Below are positions 1 to 10,120 of a stretch of 64,000 nt of DNA, in pieces (within the stretch, counting starts at the first letter, position 1; each line of letters opens with the position of its first letter). The stretch is taken from the NCBI GenBank assembly GCA_027486035.1, contig JAIXPX010000012.1, positions 1 through 64,000 on the forward strand. The letters run 5' to 3'. This DNA comes from Erythrobacteraceae bacterium. GTDB taxonomy: Bacteria > Pseudomonadota > Alphaproteobacteria > Sphingomonadales > Sphingomonadaceae. The translations under genes were made by a program, and so were the position numbers. The notes beneath the pieces are model-generated. The model was given only the letters and a program-made list of their open reading frames with translations. It did not search any database and was not told the origin of the DNA.

Positions 1-434
1 GGCGGCGCGCCGCGCGGCGTGCGGGCGGTTGAGGATGACGGGTTCGTCCGGACGAAGGTCGCGGACTACAGCCAGTGCGTCAGGATAGATGTGCAACTCA
101 AGGGACCCCCAAAACGGCTCTGTTGAACCATAAAACGACAAGCTGCCTTGCGGTTTGGAAGTCCCCTTGGGGCAGCGGAAGCGCGCAGATAGGGCCTGGG
201 GGGGGAAATGCAAACGAAAAATGCCGCCGCGCGCCCGGCGCTGTCGCTTTTACACGCGGCATTTCAGGAGTGCGCTGCAGGCCGCTGATATCATGAGGAG
301 AATTCACATCGATCCGTGACCGGATCGGCACCGGAAAAATGCACCGGCAGCGCAGGCTGATCGGGTGCCCGCTGCCTGATGGGAGCGCGAATCCGGCGAG
401 GGGTGAGAATCGCCCCTCTGCCTCCCCGGCTCCC
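1..434. other. Left edge, no supported gene
   Basis: No gene is supported here. Reading from base 1 in frame 1, an open frame runs to a TGA at 124-126 and could be the last 41 codons of a plus-strand gene entering from the left. Its third-position GC falls off before the stop and I recognise no family, so I do not call it. The rest contains only short frames. A stem-loop that probably terminates nspC lies at 398-418. Confidence 0.3.
398..418 (-). terminator. Stem-loop downstream of nspC
   Basis: The arms GAGGGG (398-403) and CCCCTC (413-418) form a six-pair stem about 17 bases past the nspC stop on the minus strand. No clear U-tract follows, so it may be a weak or Rho-assisted terminator. 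Confidence 0.4.
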
Positions 435-1628
435 TCAGCTCAACCGGTCGCGGAAATCCTCGTAGGAAAAGCGCTTCACGCACTCGAGCGCATCGGTTTC
501 CGAATCCCACAGCCAGATCGAGGGCAGTGGCACGCCGTTGAAGGTGTTGGTCTTGACCATCGAATAGTGCGCCTGATCGAGAAAGGCGAAGCGCGCCCCG
601 GGCTCGGCCGCAACCGGCAGGCGGTAATCGCCGATCACGTCCCCCGCGAGACACGAAGGGCCGCCGAGGCGGATCGGGATCATCGCCTCGTCGTGCAATT
701 CGCCGAGCATCGCCGGGCGATAGGGCGCCTCGAGCACGTCGGGCATGTGGCAGGTCGCCGAGATGTCGGTGATCCCCACGGGCATTGCGTTGAAGTGGGT
801 GTCGAGCAGGGTGCCGACCAGAATGCCCGCATCGAGCGCCACCGCCTCGCCCGGCTCGAGGATGATCTCGCAGCCCGTATCGGCGGCGGCATCCTTGAGG
901 AATTCGGCGAGCTCCTCGCGCTGGTAATCGGCGCGGGTGATGTGGTGGCCGCCCCCCATGTTGATCCACTTGAGCTGGTCGAAATAGGGCTCGATCGCGT
1001 CGAACACCCGGTCCCAGGTGGCCTTCAGCGGCTCGAAATCCTGTTCGCACAGGTTGTGGAAGTGGATGCCCTCGATCCCCTCCATGTCCTCCTCGGTGAG
1101 CTGGTCGAGCGGATAGCCGAGCCGCGAGCCGGGCGCGGAAGGATCATACTTGGCGACCTCGCCGGTGGGCACCTGCGGATTGATCCTGAGACCCACACTG
1201 AAACTCGCGCCCGCGGCCGCGGCATGATCGAGGATCAGGCGGGCGCGCTGGAACTGGCCGGGCGAGTTGAAGATGATGTGGTCCGAAAGGCGGCAGATCT
1301 CCTCCAGATCCTCGGGCTTGAAGGCGGCGCAATAGGTCGCGATCTCGCCGTCGTAGAATTCGCTGGCCAGACGCGCTTCCCACAGGCCGGAGGTGGCAAC
1401 GCCATCGAGATATTCGCCGATGATCGGCGCGGCCGACCACATCGAGAAGGCCTTCAATGCAGCAAAGACCCTGATCTCCCCGCCATCGGCCGCCGCCGCA
1501 TCGCGCACGGCCGCAAGCTGGCGGCAATTGGCCCGCAGCTTCGCGGTATCGACCACGAAGGCGGGGCTGTCGACACGCGACAGGTCGAAATGGGCAAAGG
1601 CCCCGGGATCACCGGCTTTGGTTTGCAT
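435..1628 (-). CDS. nspC: Carboxynorspermidine decarboxylase
   Basis: This 397-residue enzyme of the fold-III PLP decarboxylase family should decarboxylate carboxynorspermidine or carboxyspermidine, the last step of the alternative aspartate-semialdehyde polyamine route. The PLP-binding lysine is K59 in FAALKAFS. The HFHNLCE segment and the GGPSCLAGD segment, which carries the active-site cysteine, are both present. Length and motifs match NspC better than diaminopimelate or ornithine decarboxylase. The matching dehydrogenase (2126-3364) is on the same strand upstream, so the two probably form one pathway operon, now separated by a GxxExxY element. The start ATG at 1628 is preceded by AGGA. 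A stem-loop follows the stop. Confidence 0.93.
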   Translation of the reverse strand: MQTKAGDPGAFAHFDLSRVDSPAFVVDTAKLRANCRQLAAVRDAAAADGGEIRVFAALKAFSMWSAAPIIGEYLDGVATSGLWEARLASEFYDGEIATYCAAFKPEDLEEICRLSDHIIFNSPGQFQRARLILDHAAAAGASFSVGLRINPQVPTGEVAKYDPSAPGSRLGYPLDQLTEEDMEGIEGIHFHNLCEQDFEPLKATWDRVFDAIEPYFDQLKWINMGGGHHITRADYQREELAEFLKDAAADTGCEIILEPGEAVALDAGILVGTLLDTHFNAMPVGITDISATCHMPDVLEAPYRPAMLGELHDEAMIPIRLGGPSCLAGDVIGDYRLPVAAEPGARFAFLDQAHYSMVKTNTFNGVPLPSIWLWDSETDALECVKRFSYEDFRDRLS

Positions 1629-1649
1629 AGGTCCTGCTCGTTTCCTGAT

Positions 1650-1675
1650 TCACGCGAAGACGCGAAGACGCGAAG
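1650..1675. repeat. Left arm of 26-bp inverted repeat around the GxxExxY gene
   Basis: This 26-base arm is built from repeated ACGCGAAG units. It matches the reverse complement of 2090-2115 with a single mismatch and begins three bases beyond the stop codon of the GxxExxY gene. Confidence 0.85.
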
Positions 1676-1678
1676 CCG

Positions 1679-2089
1679 TCAGCGCTTGCGGTAATCTCCC
1701 TGATAATCGTTCACCACCCGCTGGAGGCCGGCCTTGAAAGTCCCCTGACCGAAATTCATCAGCAGGCCCAGCGGCAGGTTCATCAACCTCAGATAGGTGA
1801 GCACCTGCTTGGCGTGAACGGCCGCCAACCGCTCGGTGGACTTGAGCTCGATGACGAGACATTTTTCGACCAGCAGGTCGATCTTGAAAGCGTTGTCTAC
1901 GACAACGCCGTGATAGATCAAAGGCACCGAAACCTGTCTGCTGACGCTCAACCCTCGCTGCTGGAGGACCTTGGCCAGGACGAGCTCGTAGGCCGACTCC
2001 AGAAGCCCCGGCCCCAGATCCCTGTGGAGATGGTACCCGCAATCGACGCAGACGCGGGCGACTTCCTCCAGTTGATCCGGGTGCAACAT
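1679..2089 (-). CDS. GxxExxY family protein (PD-(D/E)XK nuclease-like)
   Basis: This 136-residue protein carries the defining GxxExxY signature (GLLESAY, about residues 28-34), followed by an IDLLV...IELKS segment that resembles a PD-(D/E)XK nuclease core. GxxExxY proteins are often multicopy and their function is not established; a nuclease or mobile-element role is inferred from the fold. The ATG lies directly against the right arm of the inverted repeat and the stop is three bases from the left arm, so gene plus arms form one compact cassette of about 466 bp. It sits between two polyamine genes of the same strand. There is no canonical Shine-Dalgarno because the repeat arm occupies that position. 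Confidence 0.85.
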   Translation of the reverse strand: MLHPDQLEEVARVCVDCGYHLHRDLGPGLLESAYELVLAKVLQQRGLSVSRQVSVPLIYHGVVVDNAFKIDLLVEKCLVIELKSTERLAAVHAKQVLTYLRLMNLPLGLLMNFGQGTFKAGLQRVVNDYQGDYRKR

Positions 2090-2115
2090 CTTCGCGCCTT
2101 CGCGTCTTCGCGTGA
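2090..2115. repeat. Right arm of 26-bp inverted repeat around the GxxExxY gene
   Basis: This is the reverse complement of 1650-1675 with 25 of 26 matches. It abuts the start codon of the GxxExxY gene and ends 10 bases before the stop codon of carboxynorspermidine synthase. Confidence 0.85.
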
Positions 2116-2125
2116 GTTACACGGA

Positions 2126-3364
2126 TCAGAACCCGACCGGGCCGTCCAGTTCCTCGACCGTCCACGGCAGGCCGTTCTGGTTGAGCATTGCCATGAAGGG
2201 ATCGGGATCGAGCTGTTCGATGTTGAACACGCCCTCACCCTGCCAGTGGCCCTGAACCATCATCGCCGCGCCGATCATCGCAGGCACGCCCGTTGTATAC
2301 GAAACCGCCTGGTTGCCGGTCTCCTCATAGGCCGCTTCGTGCGAGCAGATGTTCTTGATGTAGAACGTCTTCTCGCCCGACCCGTCCAAGGCCTCGCCGG
2401 TCGCGATCACGCCGATGTTGGTGTTGCCCTTTGTGGTCTCGCCCAGCGTCTCGGGCTTGGGGAGCACGGCGGCGAGGAATTGCAGCGGGATGATGTCCTT
2501 GCCCTGATAGCGCACCGGCTCGATCGAGGTCATGCCGACGTTCTGGAGCACGGTCAGGTGGGTGATGTACTGGTCGCCGAAGGTCATCCAGAAGCGCGCG
2601 CGCTCCAGTTCGGGGACGAACTTGGCGAGGCTTTCCAGCTCCTCGTGATACATCAGGTACATATTCTTCGGCCCCACCGCCTCGAAGTCGAAATTGACCT
2701 TGTTCGACATCGCCGGGGTCTCGACCCACGCGCCGTTCTCCCAGTGGCGCGCGGGCGCGGTCACTTCGCGGATGTTGATTTCGGGGTTGAAGTTGGTGGC
2801 GAAGTGCTGGCCGTGGTCACCGCCGTTGCAATCGAGGATGTCGAGCTGGCGGATGGTCTTCAATTTGTGCTTCTTGAGCCACATGGTGAAGACCGAGGTG
2901 ACGCCCGGATCAAAGCCCGATCCCAGCAGCGCCATCAGGCCTGCGTCCTTGTAACGCTCCTGATAGGCCCACTGCCACTTGTATTCGAACTTGGCCTCGT
3001 CCTTGGGTTCGTAATTGGCGGTGTCGAGATAATCGACGCCCGCTTCGAGGCAGGCGTCCATGATCGGCAGATCCTGATAAGGCAGCGCGAGGTTGACGAC
3101 GAGACTCGCCCCGGTCTTGCGGATCAGATTGACCATCGCCGGGACTTCCTCGGCGTCGATTTCATAGGTCGCTATATCGCGCCCGCAGCGTTCCTTGACG
3201 CTCCTGGCGATCGCATCGCACTTTGATTTGGTGCGGCTGGCAAGATGGATTTCGGGGAAGATATGCGGGTTGAACGCCATCTTGTGGACGCACACGGAAC
3301 TCACCCCGCCCGCACCGATGACGAGAACCGTCTTGTTTTCGGGGCTGGATTTGGCTGCCGACAT
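2126..3364 (-). CDS. Carboxynorspermidine synthase (saccharopine dehydrogenase-like)
   Basis: This 412-residue NAD(P)-dependent enzyme of the saccharopine dehydrogenase family probably condenses aspartate semialdehyde with a diamine to give carboxy(nor)spermidine, the substrate of NspC. The N-terminal Rossmann motif is VIGAGGVSSV (about residues 14-23), followed by an SRTKSKCDAIA segment typical of the family. Length is normal. I chose the ATG at 3364 (MSAAKSS) because the family begins just ahead of the Rossmann strand and the longer open frame upstream reads through unrelated sequence. The pairing with nspC supports carboxynorspermidine synthase rather than lysine saccharopine dehydrogenase. 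Confidence 0.9.
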   Translation of the reverse strand: MSAAKSSPENKTVLVIGAGGVSSVCVHKMAFNPHIFPEIHLASRTKSKCDAIARSVKERCGRDIATYEIDAEEVPAMVNLIRKTGASLVVNLALPYQDLPIMDACLEAGVDYLDTANYEPKDEAKFEYKWQWAYQERYKDAGLMALLGSGFDPGVTSVFTMWLKKHKLKTIRQLDILDCNGGDHGQHFATNFNPEINIREVTAPARHWENGAWVETPAMSNKVNFDFEAVGPKNMYLMYHEELESLAKFVPELERARFWMTFGDQYITHLTVLQNVGMTSIEPVRYQGKDIIPLQFLAAVLPKPETLGETTKGNTNIGVIATGEALDGSGEKTFYIKNICSHEAAYEETGNQAVSYTTGVPAMIGAAMMVQGHWQGEGVFNIEQLDPDPFMAMLNQNGLPWTVEELDGPVGF

Positions 3365-3417
3365 GATAGGAACCTTTCGTGAAGCGATGCGAATCTTGCG
3401 CAGCGCCTTAGTGCATT

Positions 3418-3448
3418 GCCCCGAAAAGTGGGAACCGGTTTTCGGGGC
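3418..3448. repeat. Alphaproteobacterial palindromic repeat element
   Basis: The perfect arms GCCCCGAAAA (3418-3427) and TTTTCGGGGC (3439-3448) flank an 11-base loop containing GGAACCGG. I recognise this palindrome as a dispersed intergenic repeat common in alphaproteobacterial genomes. It lies between two divergent genes. Confidence 0.75.
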
Positions 3449-3484
3449 AAGTGGATGCGAGAACGAATTACTCCAACGCAGGGC

Positions 3485-4456
3485 ATGCAACAAATGATCC
3501 GCACCGATGAAAGAAGGCCGACCAGCGAGGGCGTGCGCGCGGCCGCCGAGGCCGTGGCGGCGATCCTGCCGCCCACCCCGCTCCTGCCGGTGGAAATCGG
3601 CCGCGTGCGGGCGTGGGTGAAGGCCGACAACCTGCAACCCATCGGCTCGTTCAAGATCAGGGGCGCGTGGTGGCGCCTGTCCTCGCTTGCGCCAGAGGAG
3701 CGCGCTGCCGGCGTGGTTGCGGTATCCTCGGGCAATCATGCGCAAGGCGTGGCCTGGAGCGCGCGGCGGCTCGGCATCCGCGCAACCATCGTCATGCCGC
3801 ATGATGCGCCGCAGGTGAAGCTTGCGAACACGAAGGCGCTCGGGGCGGACGTCGTGCTCTATCAGCGTCCGAGAGAAGACCGTGATGCCGTCGCAGCCAG
3901 GCTGATTGCAGAACAGGGTGGCACCCTCGTCCACGCCTTCGGCGACCCCTGGGTGATCGAGGGACAGGGCTCGGCCGCGATCGAGATCGCCGCCCAGCTC
4001 GGCCGCTCGCCATCGCGGATCATCGCCTGCTGTGGCGGCGGAGGGCTTGCCGCAGGATTGTCGCTCGGTGCGCCGGAGAGCGCCGTCCATCCGGTCGAGC
4101 CGTTCGGCTGGGACATGGTCGGCCGGGCCATGGCAGCGGGCACGATCGTCCATGCCGCGCCCGATGCGCCGAAGACGATCTGCGACGCGCTCCAGCCGAC
4201 CGCGACCAAGCCGCTCAACCTTGCGGTGCTGATCGATCGCGCCGAGGCCGGTGTGACCGTCACCGATGACGAGGTGCGCGCGGCCCAGCGTTTCGCCTTT
4301 GCCAATCTCAGGCTGGTGCTCGAACCGGGCGGTGCGGCGGCGCTGGCGGCGGCGCTGGCAGGCAAGGTGCCGCTCGATCCGGACACGGTGATCATGCTGA
4401 CGGGTGGCAATGCCGATCCGGCAGCCTTCGCGGCGACCATCGCGGGCTCCGATTAA
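3485..4456 (+). CDS. Threonine/serine dehydratase-like PLP enzyme
   Basis: This 323-residue fold-type II PLP enzyme probably deaminates threonine or serine to the 2-oxo acid; a racemase-like activity is also possible in this subgroup. The PLP lysine is K57 in GSFKIRGA, SGNHAQG is the substrate-binding loop, and CGGGGLAAG is the phosphate-binding glycine loop. There is no C-terminal ACT regulatory domain, so it resembles the short catabolic form rather than biosynthetic IlvA. Two in-frame ATGs (3485 and 3494) are possible and neither has a good Shine-Dalgarno. It is transcribed divergently from carboxynorspermidine synthase. Confidence 0.85.
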   Translation: MQQMIRTDERRPTSEGVRAAAEAVAAILPPTPLLPVEIGRVRAWVKADNLQPIGSFKIRGAWWRLSSLAPEERAAGVVAVSSGNHAQGVAWSARRLGIRATIVMPHDAPQVKLANTKALGADVVLYQRPREDRDAVAARLIAEQGGTLVHAFGDPWVIEGQGSAAIEIAAQLGRSPSRIIACCGGGGLAAGLSLGAPESAVHPVEPFGWDMVGRAMAAGTIVHAAPDAPKTICDALQPTATKPLNLAVLIDRAEAGVTVTDDEVRAAQRFAFANLRLVLEPGGAAALAAALAGKVPLDPDTVIMLTGGNADPAAFAATIAGSD

Positions 4457-4627
4457 GGGGCTAGCGCGCGCCAGCCGCCATCTTAGTGAAGACGGCTTCC
4501 AGATCCTCCCCCGGTCGCGATGCCACCCGCCCTCCGCGCAGCAACGCGCGGGGGTTGGGCCTTATCGCACTTCGTTCAAAACCTAGTGGATCGGATTGAT
4601 CCGGCAAGCTCGAGAGGCTTCGGGACC

Positions 4628-4972
4628 ATGTTGATCGACCCGCGCATCACGCGGCTCGGCAATTTCCTGCGCCGCTCCAGCCTTGATGAGCTGCCGCAGT
4701 TCTTCAATGTGCTGATGGGCGAGATGAGCATCGTCGGCCCGCGCCCGATTGTCGAGCCCGAGGCGGCGCGCTATGGCGCGTTTTTCGCACTCTAGTGCCT
4801 GGTGCGCCCCGGCATCACCGGCCTGTGGCAGATCTCGGGCCGCAGCGACGTGCAATATTTCGAGCGGGTGCTGTTCGACATGCGCTATGTCTGCAGCCGC
4901 AACATCTGGCGCGACCTGCGGATCATCCTGCTGACCGTGCCCGGCGTTCTGGCCGCGCGCGGCTCGCGCTAG
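4628..4972 (+). pseudogene. Decayed exopolysaccharide sugar transferase (WbaP/ExoY type)
   Basis: The frame encodes the C-terminal catalytic part of a bacterial sugar transferase: [21 protein letters not shown], then MSIVGPRP, then RPGITGLWQISGRS, then a C-terminal tail. The N-terminal membrane segments and nucleotide-binding part are missing. An in-frame TAG at 4793-4795 interrupts the YGAFFA(L*)CLVRPG stretch where relatives have a tyrosine, which suggests a TAC/TAT to TAG change. The frame then continues intact to the TAG at 4970-4972. Truncation plus a nonsense codon indicate an inactive remnant of a former exopolysaccharide locus. Confidence 0.85.
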
Positions 4973-4976
4973 CGCG

Positions 4977-5053
4977 CCTCCAGCCCCCGTCCAGACCCCC
5001 TCCAGCCTCGTTCTGCGCCCCTCCAGACCCCGTCCAGCGCGGCTCTGGAGGGG
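4977..5053. repeat. Helically phased CCAG repeats ending in an inverted repeat beside parS
   Basis: Copies of C(C/G)TCCAG begin at 4977, 4988, 4999, 5020 and 5031, giving spacings of 11, 11, 21 and 11. A 10-bp inverted repeat, CCCCTCCAGA (5018-5027) and TCTGGAGGGG (5044-5053), ends immediately before the parS palindrome. Confidence 0.6.
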
Positions 5054-5069
5054 TGTTTCACGTGAAACA
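5054..5069. promoter_or_regulatory. parS: parS centromere-like site (ParB binding)
   Basis: The 16-mer TGTTTCACGTGAAACA is an exact palindrome matching the bacterial chromosomal parS consensus. It is extended by GGG/CCC to a 22-bp perfect palindrome (5051-5072). ParB loads here and spreads, helping origin segregation, so the site implies the window lies near the replication origin. It is intergenic, 180 bp upstream of the helicase. Confidence 0.88.
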
Positions 5070-5248
5070 CCCGGGCTTTTTGGCCTGGCGTCACTTTGGG
5101 GGCGCGCTTTGCTGCATTTGCGGCTATGGGCCGCCCTCGACCCTGCGGGCTGGCACCGGCACCGCCCTTTATCTTCGCGAGCTCCACGCCTGTCCTCGAG
5201 CGCCCCTGCGCCCCCGGTTGAGCCGTACCTGACGAGTCCTCCTCCCCC

Positions 5249-7048
5249 ATGTCCACGATCCCCTTCCCCGCCCTGCCCGCCACCATTGAAGCAGCCCTCA
5301 CCGCCCGCGGCTATGCCGAGGCGACCCCGGTCCAGGCCGAAGTCCTGCGCCCCGAGGCGGCAGGCCGCGATCTCGTCGTCTCGGCCCAGACCGGTTCGGG
5401 CAAGACGGTTGCCTTTGGCCTCGCCATGGCAGGCCAACTGCTTGACGGTCATGGAAAAATCGGCTTCCCCGAGGCACCCCTCGCGCTCGTCGTCACCCCC
5501 ACCCGCGAGCTTGCCTTGCAGGTCAGCCGCGAGCTCCAGTGGCTTTACGGGAACACCGGCGCACGGGTCGCAACCTGCGTGGGCGGCATGAACCCCTCGG
5601 CCGAGCGCAAGGTCCTGCAATCGGGTCCGGCGATCGTCGTCGGCACCCCCGGCCGGTTGCGCGACCATTTCGAGCGCGGCGCGCTGGACCTTTCCGCCCT
5701 CGCTGTCGCGGTGCTGGATGAAGCCGACGAGATGCTCGACATGGGCTTCCGCGAGGAGCTCGAGGCGATCCTCGATGCCACCCCCGACACCCGCCGCACG
5801 CTGCTGTTCTCGGCCACCATGCCGCGCCCGATCGAGGCGCTCGCCCGCCGCTACCAGCACGAGGCGCTGCGCATCGCGACGATCAGCGAAGGCCGCGGCC
5901 ACGGCGATATCGCCTATCAGGCCGTCACCGTCTCCCCGCCCGAGATCGAGAACGCTGTGGTCAACCTGCTGCGCTTCCACGAGGCCGAGACCGCGATCCT
6001 GTTCTGCGCCACGCGCGAGAAGGTGCGCCACCTCCATGCGACCTTGCAGGAGCGCGGCTTTGCGGTGGTGGCGCTATCGGGCGAACACTCGCAGTCCGAG
6101 CGCAACCAGGCGCTGCAGGCCCTGCGCGACGGCCGCGCGCGGGTCTGCGTTGCCACCGACGTTGCCGCACGCGGGATCGACCTTCCGACCCTGAGCCTCG
6201 TCGTCCATGTCGAGATCCCGCGCGATGCCGAGACACTCCAGCACCGCTCGGGCCGCACCGGCCGCGCCGGACGCAAGGGCGTTGCGGTGCTGATCGTGCC
6301 CTTTCCCGCGCGCCGCCGGGTCGAAGCCATGCTGGGCCGCGCGCAGATCGCAGCCGAGTGGCAGGAGGTGCCGGGCCGCGAGATGATCGCCACCCGCGAC
6401 CGCGAACGCCTGCTCGGCAAGCTCCTCGCCCCGACCGAGTTCGACGAGGCCGACCGCGATCTCGCCCAGCGCCTGCTGGCCGAGCGCAGCCCCGAGGACA
6501 TCGCCGCCATGCTCGTCCACGCCCACCGCGCGCGCCTGCCCGAGCCCGAGGACATCCTCGCCAATTCGCGCGAGGCGCAGAAGGAGCGCCATCGCCCCGG
6601 CTTCGAGGACACGGTGTGGTTCCGGATGGACATCGGCCGCAGCGAGGGCGCCGATCCGCGCTGGCTGCTCCCCCTGATCTGCCGCCGCGGCCACGTGACC
6701 CGCGGCGAGATCGGCGCGATCCGCATCGGGCAGGCCGAGACCTATTTCCAGATCCCCCGAGCACTTGCCGACAAATATGCCGCCACCGCCGCGCGCACCG
6801 GCCAGAACGAGGGCGAGGAGGAGGTGCTGCTGATCGAGCGCTCCGAAGCCGGCCCGCGCGAGGCCGCCCGCACCAACCGCCAGATGCGCCCCTCGCGCAG
6901 CAACGCCGATCACGGCTTTCTCAAGGCCAAGCCGCCCGCGCGCGGCTTCGCCAAGGGCGCCAAGGGCCATCCGGGCAGCGGCGCAGGGCCGCACAAGCCC
7001 GGCAAGCCCGCCCACAAGCACAAGCGCAAATTCAAGCACCCCTCCTGA
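5249..7048 (+). CDS. DEAD-box ATP-dependent RNA helicase
   Basis: This 599-residue RNA helicase should unwind structured RNA in ribosome assembly or mRNA turnover in the cytoplasm. The Q motif (GYAEATPVQ) lies near residue 21, Walker A AQTGSGKT at 46-53, PTRELALQ near 84, DEAD at 157-160, SAT at 188-190, and the motif VI segment HRSGRTGRAGRKG in the second RecA domain. A DbpA/CsdA-type RNA-binding domain follows (VWFRMDIGR to FQIPRALADKY), then a very basic Lys/His/Gly-rich tail ending KHKRKFKHPS. The architecture resembles DeaD/CsdA. The nearest upstream elements are parS and the pseudogene. Confidence 0.92.
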   Translation: MSTIPFPALPATIEAALTARGYAEATPVQAEVLRPEAAGRDLVVSAQTGSGKTVAFGLAMAGQLLDGHGKIGFPEAPLALVVTPTRELALQVSRELQWLYGNTGARVATCVGGMNPSAERKVLQSGPAIVVGTPGRLRDHFERGALDLSALAVAVLDEADEMLDMGFREELEAILDATPDTRRTLLFSATMPRPIEALARRYQHEALRIATISEGRGHGDIAYQAVTVSPPEIENAVVNLLRFHEAETAILFCATREKVRHLHATLQERGFAVVALSGEHSQSERNQALQALRDGRARVCVATDVAARGIDLPTLSLVVHVEIPRDAETLQHRSGRTGRAGRKGVAVLIVPFPARRRVEAMLGRAQIAAEWQEVPGREMIATRDRERLLGKLLAPTEFDEADRDLAQRLLAERSPEDIAAMLVHAHRARLPEPEDILANSREAQKERHRPGFEDTVWFRMDIGRSEGADPRWLLPLICRRGHVTRGEIGAIRIGQAETYFQIPRALADKYAATAARTGQNEGEEEVLLIERSEAGPREAARTNRQMRPSRSNADHGFLKAKPPARGFAKGAKGHPGSGAGPHKPGKPAHKHKRKFKHPS

Positions 7049-7335
7049 CCCGCTCAGGCCCCTCTGGTCAGCTCTGCCCCACGCAATATCGACTGGCGGG
7101 GGCCGCCTAAACGCCTGATGGCAAGCGAGACGGCACCCCGCCGGCGCTGGATCCGCGGGCCCCAGCGGGTCCCGCGCCTCATCGAAAAGTCTTATCACTG
7201 TTATCGCGACAAGCCGTTTCCCAGCCGCGACCATCCCCACTAATCGCCCGGGTGACGCGGGGGCGCGTTGCCGGGATCAAGCGGTCAGGCGGCGAGCCCT
7301 GTGCGTGCCTATCACCATTCAGACAGGGATCCCCA

Positions 7336-9594
<2,259 letters not shown>

Positions 9595-9608
9595 TCCCTG
9601 GCCGCAAG

Positions 9609-9637
9609 GGGGTGCCGGATCTCTGGTCCGGCACCCC
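9609..9637 (+). terminator. katG terminator hairpin
   Basis: The arms GGGGTGCCGGA (9609-9619) and TCCGGCACCCC (9627-9637) form a perfect 11-bp stem with a 7-base loop, 15 bases after the katG stop. No U-tract follows. Confidence 0.7.
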
Positions 9638-9766
9638 AAGGCCGGTCGCGGCAGATCTTTGGGGTCGGCAAGGCCGAACTGCCGGGCGGCGGCAGGCCCG
9701 CAGTTTGCCTTTACCGATCCTTGGCGCTACCCCCCCAATCCTTCCTTCCTTGCTCGAGAGGCCAAT

Positions 9767-10120
9767 GTGGTAGACGATCCGATTTATATTAGGATTTTCA
9801 ACCTATTGAACGCAATACGCGATCTCTCGCCCTTCTCTGTTCTGACTGCCGAGGAGGACGAGCTCCTCAGGTCGCTGCTGGTACGCTGGCATCGCGAGAC
9901 GGACATCTCGATCAGCGATGTCATCGGGACCATGAGCGGCACTTCCCCGGCCACTGCCTATCGGCGGATCATCAAGCTGCGCGACAAGGGCGTGGTCCAG
10001 CTGCGCGTCGACCAGCAAGACAGGCGGGTCAAGTTCGTCGAGCCCACCGAGGCGGCGCTGCAATACGCCCGTCACGTCCATTCCGCGCTCGAGGCACTTG
10101 TGCCGAGCACGAGTCCGTAA
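9767..10120 (+). CDS. MarR-like winged-helix transcriptional regulator
   Basis: This is a small 117-residue protein. Residues about 25-105 read as a winged helix: ISISDVIGTM, then a recognition helix SPATAYRRIIKLRDKG, then a wing VQLRVDQQDRRVKFVEPT. It is followed by a short helix. This resembles MarR/DNA-binding domains without a ligand domain. I chose the GTG at 9767 because GAGAGG lies 4 bases upstream and the in-frame sequence further upstream looks like leader and overlaps the katG 3' region. The downstream membrane-protein gene begins directly at its stop, so the two are co-transcribed and the regulator may control it. Confidence 0.65.
   Translation: MVDDPIYIRIFNLLNAIRDLSPFSVLTAEEDELLRSLLVRWHRETDISISDVIGTMSGTSPATAYRRIIKLRDKGVVQLRVDQQDRRVKFVEPTEAALQYARHVHSALEALVPSTSP

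Noticed and set aside
1..126. Partial plus-strand CDS at the left edge
   Set aside because: Only 41 codons, no recognisable family and codon bias decays before the stop.
304..1694. Long antisense frames over nspC and many other genes
   Set aside because: They are mirror-frame by-products of GC-rich coding DNA without ribosome-binding sites or recognisable domains.
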